Shown here: positions 12,608 to 25,052 of the stretch, one piece after another | How the letters are laid out: every line of letters starts with the position of its first letter | Numbering within the stretch: position 1 is the stretch's first letter | From: Owenia fusiformis | Lineage: Eukaryota > Annelida > Polychaeta > Sabellida > Oweniidae | Length of the DNA stretch: 64,000 nucleotides | Assembly (NCBI GenBank): GCA_903813345.2 | Contig: CAIIXF020000012.1 | Location: forward strand, 29,464,684-29,528,683 | Reading direction: 5' to 3' | The notes under the pieces: generated by a model | Databases searched by the model: none | Seen by the model: only the letters and a program-made list of their open reading frames with translations | Told to the model about the DNA's origin: nothing | Translations under genes and position numbers: made by a program

Positions 12608-13092
12608 TACAGTAAAACCTGTATATAACAAACAACTCTACTCTGTACATACAGGATATTTACTTGGAGGAATTGAATATGGGTTTTATTCCGAGGGACA
12701 ATATGATATTGGCCGAAGGGTAATATGATATTGACCGAGGAAGCGCAGCAACTGAGTGTCAATATCATATAGCTCAAGGTCAACATAATATTTCCGAAGA
12801 ATAAACCCCATATTCAATCCCGACCAGAAATAACCTATTTATTCCATAATACATCCCTCTAAAATGCTACTTTTGGATAATGCAAATAACCAGGAAAAAA
12901 TAACCGGGACACCGAAAATAGGTTGATTTGCTCCAATACGATTTTTTTCCGGGGACAATACAATTTTTTTCATGTTATACGCTCTAATACGATTTTTTCC
13001 CGGGGACAATACGATTTTTTCATGTAATATGATTCAATACGATTTTTATTCCTTCATATTTCCCTGGGAAAACAGTAGTATTATGGAATAAA
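12608..13092. mobile_element. cluster of a family C end and two foldback elements
   Basis: 12608-12651 is an isolated family C end (TACAGTAAAACCTGT). 12672-12818 is a foldback with ends ATTGAATATGGGTTTTATTC and its near-complement. 12838-13092 has ends TTTATTCCATAATAC and GTATTATGGAATAAA, and contains three copies of a CAATACGATTTTTT block. No coding sequence. Confidence 0.65.
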
Positions 13093-13340
13093 CCTGTGTA
13101 TCCATTGTCATGTCGATGATGTTTATAAACAAGTGATGTCATAAGTAAATCTCATCTTGCACGTGTGACTTTTTAGGATGAAAGATGGCAATATCTTGGA
13201 TGGGGTAAAGATGGCTGTATCTTTGTTAGTCATATGAGACAAAGCTATACATCTCACGTCTTATTTCCATCTTTGCATATACCTCGAGAAAGGCTCATCT
13301 AACGTTTGTAAGCAAATGACCAGAATGTAGCCTGATATTG

Positions 13341-13863
13341 TACAGTAAAACCTGTACATCCAAACAACTCAACTCTGTACACCTCTTCATGTGAGCACTT
13401 TTTAAGACTCATTTTTGAATACCATGTTAAACAGAGAATCAGATCAGATCTAGCGAGGAGACCAACAAAATTTTTTGTGTCATGTCATGTCTATTATCTA
13501 AAAATCCACAAAGTGCACAGTTGATTACAGGAAAACTTAATATTTTTATAATAATGTATTATTTTTCTATAAGAATGGTTACCATTTTTATTATTTGGGA
13601 GAATTTAAACATTTTGCACCCATTATTGCACTTTGAATCCATAATAACTCCACCAATTTATAACATATCGTGAATATTTTGGGAGATAATGTATTTGAGA
13701 TTGTAAGGAATAGATTAATAGGTAAATTGTACATGTTGCTTGTAATTTAGTCACCCCTGTAGATCTTATTCTGCCTTTAAAAAACCTCTACATGGCTACA
13801 CCTGCCAAATTAGACTCTTTTGGCTGATTCAACACGTGTTTGGATTAGACAGGTTTTACTGTA
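13341..13863. mobile_element. family C MITE interrupted by repeat E
   Basis: The family C ends are TACAGTAAAACCTGT at 13341 and ACAGGTTTTACTGTA at the right edge. Between them, about 13430-13785 matches the unrelated dispersed repeat E also found at 43193-43391 and, inverted, at 62683-63060. The simplest reading is a nested insertion. Confidence 0.6.
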
Positions 13864-14297
13864 CATGGAATATGCCCTATTTACATACTATATACATACA
13901 CAGTAGCTGCCATCATTTACATTGTATGACTATGATTGCCTATGAAATCGATATTTACTACTATAAATGTGGCATTAATATCATTCCTTACAACTACACA
14001 AGTGATATTTTTGGCAAGTAAATAAATGGTACGGTATAATACAAAAAGTGAAGTGGCCAAAATATAATTCCTCAGTCTGTATGACACTGCTCTCTTTTAC
14101 ATTTTAAGTTATTCTGCAGTCTGCATGTTCAAAGTGTCAAAAACTTCAGATGTAGTCGCGTTAAATTGTTTTTGTGTCATATGACCTATTCTACTAGACA
14201 TTAAAAAAACGTGGAGGTACGAGGGAGGTAAAACCTGATTGGTCGATTGTTACCTGACTTGACACGAGAACCTACAACAGTCATTTTCTTCTCTGAG

Positions 14298-14373
14298 TAA
14301 ATATGCACTGATTGATTTAATATGCATTGTTGGTTTCATATGCATTGTTGATTTCATATGCATTGATTGACCT
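14298..14373. repeat. short tandem repeat, about 20 bp x4
   Basis: Four copies of ATATGCATTGTTGATTTC and variants, just downstream of the WSB1 stop on the minus strand, so possibly in its 3' UTR. Confidence 0.7.
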
Positions 14374-14456
14374 AATGACTGCAGGATCCTTTGGTAAACG
14401 TTCAAAATGTGTCGTCAAATTTTTCGATCAATATTTTTGAATACTGCCATATTCCA

Positions 14457-17400
14457 TCATTCCAGTTTATATTTTAAATACTCTTTCAGACGTCTTGGCA
14501 AGAATAGTTGGTCGACATCTTGCGTCGGGACCAGATGGCGAATAGCCATGCGACTAATGTGTTGAAGGCTCTGAATTCCAGTGGGCATCTCGTAGAAAGA
14601 TATACACCCGTTTCTTGAGCTAAAATAAAAAACGAAATGCAAGAGTTAAGCTTGCAATCAAAATGCTTCATTTTACATGTGAACCTTAAATTCTCTAAAT
14701 TTTAGAAATCGTCCAAGTTATTTCAAATGCAATTATTTACGACTGCAGAAGAAAGACCCAATGTCTTTGGGTACAAATACTTTTATCGTCCTCAAGTATT
14801 TTTTTCATTTATTTATGAGCCACTGAGAGCCAGGGCATATGCAATTTTTCTTCACCAAACTCTCTGAAATTAAAATTGTCTTAAGAGTATTCAAATTTTT
14901 ATTCTCTCAGATGCGAGGTATTGTTATCTTGTATGAGGCAAATGAGGCTAAATGACGTATAAAAAGATCTTTTATAAAATGTTGGTGAGGCAACTTGCCT
15001 CATTTACCTCATGTCTGGTTACATATTTGACCATCCTCCTAAGCAGATATCCAGAATCCGTACCTCTTTCTTCCCCCTGCTGTAACCAATTTAGAAGCGC
15101 CCGATTAAACTGAATCACGTGATCTAATTATGCGCAACGACTTATACATGATTTCTGTTGCAGTGTTGCGACAGCCAATCAGATTGCGAGTTCTTAATCG
15201 GGAAAATGCTAACTGCTTATCGCAGGGGGTAAAAAATGGATTTTGAAGACCTGTGATCGGAGGATGACATTTGACATGCATCTATGTAAACTTACCCAGC
15301 AGCTAGCACCTGGCCACATGGACTATGATTACAACACAGAGCATTCTGTACATCTCCAACTGCTATAGGATTGTCCTCATCAAAGAGATACCAAAATCTC
15401 AAATATCTGAAATATAAGTCATATTACATTAAAGGTGCAACAATGAGTGCAGAGGGGCCATTCAACGATCATGGACTGGTGTCAAAATATATTTAAGTTC
15501 AGTTATTTCTTCAAGACTAACATATATTTTAATTATTTCCAAAGAAACCCCCTGGTTGAACATTATTTCAGATGATATTCCTCTTGAAACATGGTGAGTC
15601 TTAAAAATCTTTTAGTGGGACTCCCTCTATAGCAGCTTTGAACTGAATTTACACTTCTCAATACTGTAATTGATAGTTTATTCATACATTTTAAGAAAAT
15701 AGGTATGTCAAAAAAGATGTAAGCCAAATAATGCCCTGATAGCTCAGAAAAAGTTAAAATTTTCAAATTTTCTCTCTACAGGCCTTGTTGCCCCTTTAAA
15801 CAATAAGTAAAATACAAAATGTGACCTGGCCAAAAATATAATCTCAGTTTGTATGACACTGTACCCCATCATCATTTGTTTTAAGCTATTCTGCATGAAA
15901 AAAATTCACAAACATTGTTACATTGTCTTTGTGTTACATTATACTTGTTACTAGGTGACTGCCAGCATCTTAAGATACCATAAAACATATGAATTTGTGG
16001 GAGCAATTTTCACTGATTTGTACATTTGATTCATTTTCCTATTCAATGTTTTCATGATTTTTGCCTCAATTCGTGCAAGGAATATAGTTTTTAATTCACA
16101 GCATCGTGATTTCACAATTTACACCTGATATTTAACTTACTTTGCAGACAATCAAACAGATAGACAATTGGCTTCTATATAGCCCTACTCTAATATTGTA
16201 TGGTGGAATAATGAAAACTTATCAGGACTTAAGTCTTACCCGTCATCTGAGATAGAGGCCAAGTGGAGGCCGTCCCTTGAGAATGTCACGCCACGTACAT
16301 ATGATCCATTAGCACCACCGGCATATATACGACTAGGGGGTGGGAATAAGTGTCTGAAAGAACAGATTGCATATTCAAGACGAGGCATCAAAATTTCGAT
16401 GTTGGATGGACGGCTTTTTATAATTGTACATGAATTTCAGTCGATGGGATAAATATAGATCACACTCTACAGGAGTTTTTATCATTTTTCATCTCATGTT
16501 TGTAAAATTCCATTCAACTTTTTTTATAAAACTATTAACTTACCCGAACTCCTGTAGTGCCTCGCCTGTATGTGGGTCCCACACAATAAGACGAGTGTCA
16601 TACGATGACGTAGCTAACAGGGCGCCATCTGGTGAGAATTCACATCCGACCACTTCGTGATTATGGCCTGACAAGGTGTGTTTAACTTTATACGTTTTCA
16701 TGTCCCATATTACTACCTGGAAACATATAAAATTGAATGTTTTTTTATTGAGATCAATGTAACATCAACGTACACAGGTTATAATGGCTATGACCCCCAA
16801 GAGAGAGTATTAGGTGCCCTTATAGGGAAAAGTAACATATCCTAAGCCCTTATAAGGGAGAGTGATATACCGTATTAGCCGTAATTGGTGCCCATGTCAA
16901 TATAAGCGCCCCCCAGACTTTTCAAGACCTGTGGGTGAGTCCCTGGGTGGAGAATCAACGTTCAATAGGGTCAAACGTAAGAAATCCAGTGGGAGAGAGC
17001 AATTTATCTTAGGCCCTTATAAGGGAGAGTAATATTCTAATCCCTTATAAGGGAGAGTAATATTCTTAGGCCCTTATAAGGGAGAGTAATATTCTTAGGC
17101 CCTTATAAGGGACAGTAATAAATCTTAGGCCCTTATAAGGGAGACTAACTAGGTCCTTATAAGAAATACAGTTTCAGGGCAGATTTTCTAACTGAGGGAT
17201 AAATGCTTATTGCTTACTGATTTCTGTTGGCCTGTTCCAGCAAGCATGTCAGCTTGAGGGGACCAACAGCAGCTATATAGCCACTTAGAGCTTGTAGTCA
17301 AAGTCTTCTTCATGTTTCCGTCATCTAACATATCCCAGATCTTGATCTGGCCATCACGCGAGGCAGACGCTAACTGCATACTCTGATTCGGGGCAAATTG

Positions 17401-20400
17401 AAGACATCTGATGACGTCACGATGATCAACCAACTCCATGAGAAGCTTGGCTAAAAAAACAAAAATAACATGTTCACTTTTACATATGGGCAAGAATGAC
17501 TAAAGAAGTAAACCTGATCGGCTTTCTTGCAAAGGACTTTTTCAACATTGATATTTGTCCCTCTAGCATCAAGAAAGTGCACCTCAGAAATTGTATTGAC
17601 ATTTACCAATATCATCTGACCCTCATGACCCTTGAATAAGACTTGAAAAGGATATTAATTAAAATCCATGAGATATCAAAGCATTTTTCATTACATGCAA
17701 GTATTCGCCATTTTATTACCAATATATTTTGTGAGTCAATGCTATCATAGCTGTTGGCAAGGTAAACTGCTAATTTTGAGTAAAGGACGATTCTCGGTTT
17801 GGAGAACAGTCTCCTGGGCTAATAATTTTTTTCATGAAAAATATAGAAATATTACCCAAATTAAACTATGAATATTTAAAAGAGGACATTTAAATCTACA
17901 AGATGTAAAGATAACAAATTGGTCTGAAGCAGGGATAATGCTCAAATAGACCGATTCAATATAAATACAAGTCTCCATTTGGGGAAAGAAGTTCATCAGT
18001 GTACTGCGCGAATATTTTTTTGCGAAAAATCTAGAAATATTACCCAAATTAAATTATGACTATTCAAAAGAAGACATTCAAATCTTTATTATGTAAAAAA
18101 ATCAAATTTGTCCGAAGCAGGGATAATGCTCATTTAGATTGATGAACTTCGTTCTCCAAACCGAGAATCGTCCTTTCAACTAACAAGCTTTCATATGATA
18201 TATAACATATGGGGGTAGGCTATCTAGGATTTGCAATTAACTGGAGGGGGAGGGGCAGTCGTTAAAAAAATCCTGTTCATACAAGTCATGTGGATCCATT
18301 TTTCTAGGTGGTATTAATGTTAGCAGACAAACCTCATATAAAAGAAAAGACGTGGAGTTAGTATGACCCAATATAAAAAGGTGGTATTAACATTTTCAGA
18401 CACACCTCCAATATAAGAATCAATTATAACAATACGGGGAGTTAGTATGACCTGATGTACATCGTACAGTGAAACCTGTCTAATCTGAACGCCACTGGGA
18501 CTGGGACCAGTGTTCAGATTGGCAAGTGTTCATATTTTGATGTTTTTTACCATGGAAGTCTAGGGTAGATTAAAAAATGGGAGGGAAAACCTGTTCACAT
18601 TGAGAGATGTCCAGATTAGAGAGGTGTTCAAAAAAGAGGATTTACTGTATTTGGCTCAAGCTGACATATCCAGGACTCACATAAATAATGAAGTCTTAGA
18701 ATCATAAACTGACATGGGAGTTGGTATGACCCGATAAGGTGGCAGTTTGCAATTCACAATTGCATACAAATTTACAAACAAACTATATTTCCCTTTTAAG
18801 GACACGAAAAATCTCCTTTCACTGAATATTATTTAGGCCAGACAATATTTACTCAAGTAACTTTGAAGTGGGAATTTCGAAGTAATTTATGCATTTATTT
18901 GACCGATATTTTGTGAAATATTAACAAACTTGATTACTTTTTGGAACAATAAATATGACCTTATTTAAGCCTGGCATTATTCAAACAAAGCATTAACATG
19001 CAAAATGTCACCACCTGCCATTTGTTTACATTGAATGCTGACCACCAAACACCAACCACCAAATGCCAAACAGCAGCCACCAAAATCCATCCACAAAAAA
19101 GTTGGAGACTATAACAATATGTTATCACTTGTCATGGTTTCATAATAACAATTTGAGTTTTAAGTGAAATATTGATATCTGTGTTAATACTGTGTTAAAA
19201 GTTGATAAATTGGAAAATAATAATCAAATTAATAAAAAATATCTTACAAGTCCCTACATGCCATTTGTTACAGACACCAAATGCTGACCACCTAACACCA
19301 ACCTCAAAATGCCGAACATCAACCATCAAACACCAAATGCCAAACACAAACCAAAGAACACCATCCACAAAAAGTTGCAATAACAAAATAAATGTTTGAC
19401 TGAAATTTTGATTCTGTGTTAATACTGTGTAAGATAAGTTGGAAATAATAACCAAATTAATAAAAAAATATCTTACAAGTTCCAACATCCCATATGCGTA
19501 TGTTTCCATTATTGAGACCAGTTGCTAAGATCAAATTCTTTGAAAAGTCGAACATCCGCCAACTGATTAAGGTTGAGTTGACTTTCCCTGGATGTGTCGT
19601 AGCTCCAAAGGCCACTGACCAAACAAGATGGCCGCAGTCGATTGTGACGGGCTGTGTATTAAATTCTTCTTCATCTTCGTTCGGGTAAGCATTATGCCTG
19701 TAAAATGATTCAATACCATTAACACTGTAAACTAAATGTGATTTTCATACCTCACTTTAAGTTAATTTTTAGACTACATATTATATTTTAGACTACATTA
19801 TTATATTATATTATTATATTTTATATTATATTTTTATAATTTTTTGTATATATTTTTAGATATGTTATTTTACATTTGTATGCAGTCTTTCCCTATATTG
19901 ATTTGATGAATTTTTGTTTGCTGTATAATTGTAATTTGTTCAGTGTTGTATATTTGTACTTTTGTGTGCTATATAATTGTACTTTTGTATGCTATATAAT
20001 TATACTTTTGTGTGCTATATAATTGTACTTTTGTGTCCTATATAATTTTACTTTTGTGTGCTATTAATTGTATTTTCTGAGTCCTCTATAAATTGTATTT
20101 TTAAAGTGCTGCATAATTGTATTTTTTGTGTGCTGTATAAATTGTATTTTTTGTGTGGAGTAGAATTATATTTTTGGTGTGCTGTATAATCGTATTTTTT
20201 GTGCTGTATATTTATTATATTTTTGTATACTGAGATAGCATTGCATACTTGAGTCACTATTCTGCCAAGTTTTGACAACATATCAAACAGTTACTTACGT
20301 TGACGATTTCCGTCTCTTACTCCATGGAATGAGTTTCACAAGTCTGTTGCCGCATGACCATGCGAAGTATGACGCGTCAGCTGACCATGCACACTGCCAA

Positions 20401-22499
20401 GTCTCGCAGCCTGCTTTTTGCGTCAATGGATTATTTGATGGCTGCAACTGTGCTAGAAACTTGGCTCTTTCTGCAAATACAAAATATGAAAATTAGTTTA
20501 TTGGCCTTATATGTATTGTAAAGACAGGTAAATTTATATGGGGTCCAGGAAACTGGACATGTGAAACAGGCTACAATGCTTATGCAGTGTTGATGTGGAA
20601 ATGTCAGTTGGTCACGAAGCTGAGTGGTAGAGAACTCGTTTGGAAAACCGAGGGGTCCTGGGTTTTATCATCACTTAAAGTTGTACTCAAACCATTTTAC
20701 TTGATTTAGAGATATTAATGCTATCTTACCATATGAAAGCCACACTTTACGATGGTGAACCATCAACAATTCCAAAAATTCATTTTATGATAATTGCACC
20801 TTTTTGCCATTTTAATCGGGAGGAAAAGGGTTAAGACAATGTTTTATATTCTGAGTGCTGAACTTGATTATTGCTATGCTTCACATTTATTTTACTTATC
20901 TCTTTATTTGCCCCTAAGCATCAATTGCACACTTGAAGAGGGTGCAGTACAAAGTACAGTTCAACCTGTCTAACCTGAACACCTTTGGGATTGACCAAAA
21001 GTGTTCAGATTAGCAGGTGTTCACATTTCAAGGTTTTATAGACAACTAAGTCAATGGGAGATAACAATTTTAGGGACGGAGAAAAAAGAGCTCATATTGA
21101 GAGGTATTCAGATGAAAGAGGCATTAGGATTAGAGAGGTGTTCAGATATACAGGTTTCACTGTAAACACAAATGGTGGTTTTATTAATATAGATCTTATG
21201 TTTTAATAATCATTCCCTTGACAATCAAAACTTGAACTTACACATGTAACGGTTCCAAACAATATTATTCCTGTTCTGAATTTCCTAATTTCATATTTTT
21301 GAGAAACCTAAGCTACTTACTCCGATTCTTAATTTTCATAATCATCAAAGTTGGAATACAGCCATAGAAATAATCGCAAAAGAATATAAAACCACTTACA
21401 TAAACCTACTAAGAGTACAAAATCCTTTTAACAAAGAGGCTTGCCAGTTTCCACCAATCAAAGTACAGGAGGAATACCATTCACTGTATTGAAAAAATAT
21501 TTCAATGAACTTGGCTCGATGTAAAGTTACCTTGACTTCTACTGTATTGTAGTCTACTTCTCTTACCCAATTTCTATACTTAATAATATCACCCATTATT
21601 AACATGATGTTTAAAAATAAAAAAGCAATATGTGTAACAAGGCATTAACATGACAAAATGTCACCACCTATTTGCACACAAAATTATGAGTTCAATCTTA
21701 AGTCAGATTTAAATTTCTGAGAACGTGTAGATGATTTTGAAAAAAGGTCAATTTAATGCAATATGAAAAAATACCTTTTTGACCTTGAGTAGGTCATTGA
21801 AGGTCAAATATTTCTTTGACTTTGAGAAGGTCAGATCTAAAATCTAAAGTTAGATTTGAACTTCTGATAACTTGTAGATGATTTCATTTTTTTTTAAAAA
21901 TTGGTCAATTTAAAGCAAGTTGAAAAAAGACCTTCTTTTACCTTTTTGACCATGAAAAGGTCACCAAAGGTCAAATCTTAAATATAAAGCCAGATTTGAA
22001 CTTCTGAAAACTTGAAGATGATTTTGAAAAAAACTGAAGTCAGTATTTGTTAAGTTTTAAGAATCGTTACAGATGCCAACTGCCATAAGTTTTGAAAAGT
22101 AGTCAAAACTCAAAAAGTAAGCAAGATATTGAGTAACTAGTCCAAAAAATACTTTTTTGATAAAGGTAATCTAACCTGTATTAATTGAAATAACAGCTTA
22201 TTGTTTAAATAATGTTACAACTACAAAATCTCTCCAATGTTGTTTAAAAAAAAAATTAAAAATGCTTAAAATGAATATTGGAATATTTGTTGATTGTAAA
22301 AGATCAAATTTATTGTAAAAATAGTCAGGAATTTAAATATTTGAAAAAGAACAATAGGCCAAAACATTTTTAAGCCATTGAAAAATGAAGATGTAAACAA
22401 ATGATAATGATAAAAAAATATTTTCAACTCAACACTGAGTCTTTCATCGTTTCCATGTAAAAATAATTACATACCAATATCCTTGATTTCTTGCTTCAT
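14457..22499 (-). CDS. WSB1: WD repeat and SOCS box-containing protein 1 homologue, 8 exons, 403 aa
   Basis: Substrate adaptor of a cullin-RING (elongin B/C) ubiquitin ligase: WD40 repeats bind the target and the SOCS box binds elongin. Exons in transcript order: 22499-22475, 20470-20299, 19697-19477, 17450-17218, 16716-16544, 16353-16240, 15406-15296, 14619-14457. All junctions are GT-AG, phases agree, and the sum is 1212 nt including TGA. Recognisable blocks are WSCGNRLVKLIPWS, LATGLNNGNIRIWDV, SPDGALLATSSYDTRLIVWD, HLFPPPSR and the C-terminal SOCS segment SLQHISRMAIRHLVPTQDVD. The length fits vertebrate WSB1/WSB2 (about 404-421 aa), and the C-terminus is closer to WSB1. The 25-nt first coding exon (MKQEIKDI) is the least certain part; an in-frame stop lies upstream of its ATG. 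Introns carry several transposons and minisatellites. Confidence 0.9.
15032..15266 (+). mobile_element. MITE family B, copy 2, in a WSB1 intron
   Basis: CATCCTCC...GGAGGATG ends; same interior as 8989-9236 and 23879-24127. It ends about 30 bp from the donor of WSB1 exon 7 (intron side, 15295), so it lies very close to a splice site. Confidence 0.85.
16812..17163. repeat. intronic minisatellite with palindromic core CCCTTATAAGGG
   Basis: Between WSB1 exons 4 and 5. About nine copies of a 27-29 bp unit (CTTAGGCCCTTATAAGGGAG then AGTAATATT), interrupted by unrelated DNA at about 16875-17005. Each unit contains the 12-bp perfect palindrome CCCTTATAAGGG or a close variant. Confidence 0.8.
17782..18176. 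mobile_element. MITE family A, copy 2 (395 bp), in a WSB1 intron
   Basis: Same terminal inverted repeats (AAAGGACGATTCTCGGTTTG) and interior as 7798-8191. Flanked by GT on the left and CAAC on the right, with no obvious target duplication. Confidence 0.85.
18465..18649. mobile_element. MITE family C member, in a WSB1 intron
   Basis: TACAGTGAAACCTGTCTAAT at the left, GAGGATTTACTGTA at the right, with GTTCAGATT / AGAGGTGTTCA words inside. Confidence 0.7.
18989..19150. repeat. dispersed repeat D, copy 1
   Basis: CATTAACATGCAAAATGTCA followed by ACCAAACACCAACCACCAAA-type words and ending near AGACTATAACAATATG. Related copies are at about 19255-19390, 42665-42765 and 56825-56990, all in introns or intergenic DNA. 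Confidence 0.65.
19183..19390. repeat. intronic duplication of the WSB1 exon 3 donor region plus repeat D copy 2
   Basis: About 19183-19253 repeats about 19409-19480, which contains the true donor of WSB1 exon 3. In the minus sense both read ACTTGTAAGATATTTTTT followed by ATTAATTTG. The upstream-intron copy thus carries a decoy donor about 227 bp from the real one. A second copy of dispersed repeat D (CACC/CAAATGC words) fills 19255-19390. Confidence 0.65.
19900..20232. repeat. AT-rich intronic minisatellite, about 26-bp unit
   Basis: About ten imperfect copies of GCTATATAATTGTACTTTTG with TGT, in the intron between WSB1 exons 2 and 3. Confidence 0.75.
20600..20683 (+). repeat. tRNA-derived SINE head
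   Basis: AGCTGAGTGGTAGAGAACTC followed by GTTTGGAAAACCGAG and GGTCCTGGGTTTTATCATC follows the layout of a tRNA body: an A-box near 20619-20630, an anticodon-arm-like stretch, and a degenerate B-box near 20658-20668. The acceptor stem does not pair, so this is a SINE fragment, not a tRNA gene. It lies in the first WSB1 intron. Confidence 0.5.
20955..21164. mobile_element. MITE family C member, in a WSB1 intron
   Basis: Left end TACAGTTCAACCTGTCTAAC, right end ACAGGTTTCACTGTA. Interior GTGTTCAGATTAG words match other family C copies. Confidence 0.7.
21690..22040. repeat. tandem repeat with TGACCTT / AAGGTCA words
   Basis: Roughly 2.5 copies of a 140-150 bp unit containing GATTTGAACTTCTGA, GTAGATGATTT and ACCTTTTTGACC...AAGGTCA. 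In the first WSB1 intron. Confidence 0.7.
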
Positions 22500-22894
22500 G
22501 TCATCATTTCTATGTCATCATTTTTATGTCATCATTTCTATTGATATCCTCAGAAAATGAATCTCATGTTTGGAAGACAAACTTCAAGGCTGACCCTTGA
22601 TTTTACTGTATCATTTTCATTTGTTAATCAATAACGAAAACTTTAATCTGACTTAAAATGTTCAGTTAATCGTATTCTGGTTTCTTCAACAGGTAGGCTT
22701 TAAGAAGTTTGAGGTCAATTTTCTTAGATTGTATCTTTCGTATGCGAACAATACTACTTAGCCTTGCATTATAACTTGATTAACCAGCTCAATAGAAAGG
22801 TTTTATCCTTTAAGTTGACATTCTTACTTCACTTCCATCTATAGTCAGATCTTTATTGATATCCACAACTCTTGATCATTGGACGAAACTACTG

Positions 22895-23330
22895 TTAAAG
22901 TACATGCATTATTTGAATAAACACATCTCGGCTTATGTTGTCGTTTTTTAGCTGCCAATAACTCACAGGGGCTCAATATGTTACAAGGACACCAAGTCAT
23001 TTCAACAAGTAATCATAGCTTTGTAAGTTGAGTACATTTTGAATTTGATACAAATGATTATAATTTGGATGAGCGTACTCTTAAAGTACATGCATTATTC
23101 AAGTTCGGTTGTCATATCAGCTTTTGTTGTTGTTGCCTGCCTGCCAAAAAAACACAAGGTCTCAATATGTTACAACGACAAAATTTCATTACAACAAGTA
23201 ATCATACTTTATCACATTGAATTTCATATAAATGACTGCCAATTAATCCCAATCAAAGTGCCTCAATATGTTACCAGGTCACCATTTCATCACAACAAAA
23301 GGGCATAGTTTTGGATATTGAATTTGATAA
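22895..23330. repeat. degenerate tandem repeat, about 185-bp unit
   Basis: AAAGTACATGCATTATT, CTCAATATGTTAC and CAACAAGTAATCATA recur in order two to three times. It lies upstream of the first WSB1 coding exon. No recognisable promoter motif was found here. Confidence 0.6.
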
Positions 23331-23878
23331 TAAATGAGCTAGGCCACAGGACGAGGGGTCTTATCACAGATTTTTTTCAATGATTTAATTTTTTGTTTTT
23401 CAGCACAAAGAGACCTTTCAAATGAGCCATGGCTTATATCTTAACAATTTTTCCTTGCAGATATAGACCAAAAAGACAGATTTGAATTAAGCACATTTTC
23501 CTTTTAATCTTAGGCACATTTTGGCTCTGTTGCACAATCTTAATTTTTGTGATAAGACAGGTTTTCCTATGCAAGGCTCAGATAATAAATAATTTTCATT
23601 TATATAGAGAGTGTAGTTTTGTGATATAATAATTTTGATGTTCTTGTTGAAACACTATTTTTCCATTGTTGATCAAAATACAAAATGGCGTCTTGTTACA
23701 AAAGCGAGGAACAGAAAGTATGAATGTATTCTTAAATAATTAAGTTAATGAATATAAAATTATAACAAAGAAAAAACTTAAAATTGTGTGCTACCTGCAC
23801 ACCTGAGATATAATATAATCAAACAAAAAAATCTTGCAAAGATTTGTTACAAGAAAGCAAGACATATTGTTGACACAG

Positions 23879-24127
23879 CATCCTCCTAAGCAGGTGTCCA
23901 GAATCCGTACCTCCTTCTTCTCCCCTGCTACAACCAATTTGGAAGCGCCCGATTTAACTAAATCACGTGATCTAATTATGCGCAATGACTTATACATGAT
24001 TTCTGTCACAGTGTTGCGACAGCCAATCAGATTGCGAGTTCTTAATCGGGGAAATGCTAACTGCTTATAGCAGGGTGTAAAAAGAAAGAATATATTCTGG
24101 ATTTTGAAGCCCTGTGATTGGAGGATG
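23879..24127 (+). mobile_element. MITE family B, copy 3
   Basis: CATCCTCC at the left, GGAGGATG at the right, same interior as the other two copies. The 119-codon and 78-codon ORFs that overlap it are translations of the MITE, not genes. Confidence 0.85.
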
Positions 24128-25052
24128 GGGACACAGTGTCCTGGTAACACATTGAGACCCAGTGAATTCCTAGCAAAAATATACCTAGCTGGAGGTATCT
24201 TAACATATTAAGTTATTTAGGTACATGTATTTATGTACTCCATATATTGTTACAGTGCTGTTATATAAGATCATATGACCTTTAACTTTATGAACTAAGA
24301 CGCCATTTAGTTGAAATGAAAAAATGAATGTTTACTATTGGTAAACAGATTTTTAAAAGTACATAGTGAACACATAGCATACCTGCCAACTTATTGTCAC
24401 TAATTTGTTTGGAAAAAGTAGATTTTTCAAAAGTAGGAAAAACTGGAGAAAAGCAGGAGATTATTTCTTAGATGGAGAAGAGGAGAACTTGGGAGATTTC
24501 AAGTGAAACAGAAGAAAATGGGGAATTTCTAAAAGGATGGGAAAAATGGAGAGAGGAGAAATCCGGGAGATTTTGTAAAGTCAGGAAACTCTTTGCCATC
24601 TGAATGTTAATACTTCTGTACATTCTGGCTGGGTAGGCTGGCAGTGTTCTTCTTTTTACCAGTACAATTTGAATACAATGCTTGTTTAACGATTAAATTT
24701 TTATTTACAAAATCAGAATGCAGTGATCACTAAAGTAGAAAGTTGTGTTTTGACAATTTTAATGCATATGGATTAGTTTTTCATAATTGCCCGATAAACC
24801 TGACATTTATTTAGAAGCACTCAATGTCTACTGGCCTTAAAAATGTTTATTCTTTAAACAACTATCTTTCAATTATTCAACCGAGACACTATAAGCACTT
24901 ACTGGACACTGATGTCTAAAAAACATATTGGTTGTTTAAATGAATATTTATAACGATCACTTTTTAAGGACATATACAAAATGGAAATATCTGTAACAGA
25001 TGGGCATGATGGATAGAGATAACACCGAATTTTAAAAAAACATCTTAAAAAC
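24128..25052. other. no gene seen; left flank of the LTR element
   Basis: AT-rich with purine-rich runs (about 24400-24590, GGAGAAA words). No exon or repeat boundary recognised before the target duplication. Confidence 0.4.

Noticed and set aside
19195-19509. 104-codon ORF overlapping WSB1 exon 3
   Set aside because: It starts in another frame of exon 3 and runs through the donor and its duplicate; the repeated FFINL words are the duplicated intron.
21396-21605. 69-codon minus-strand ORF as an extra WSB1 exon
   Set aside because: A donor-like GTAAGT follows, but including it breaks the phase between exons 1 and 2, and it has no similarity to WSB proteins that I can see.
23791-24150. 119-codon minus-strand ORF
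   Set aside because: It coincides with MITE family B copy 3; fragments of the same translation appear at the other two copies.
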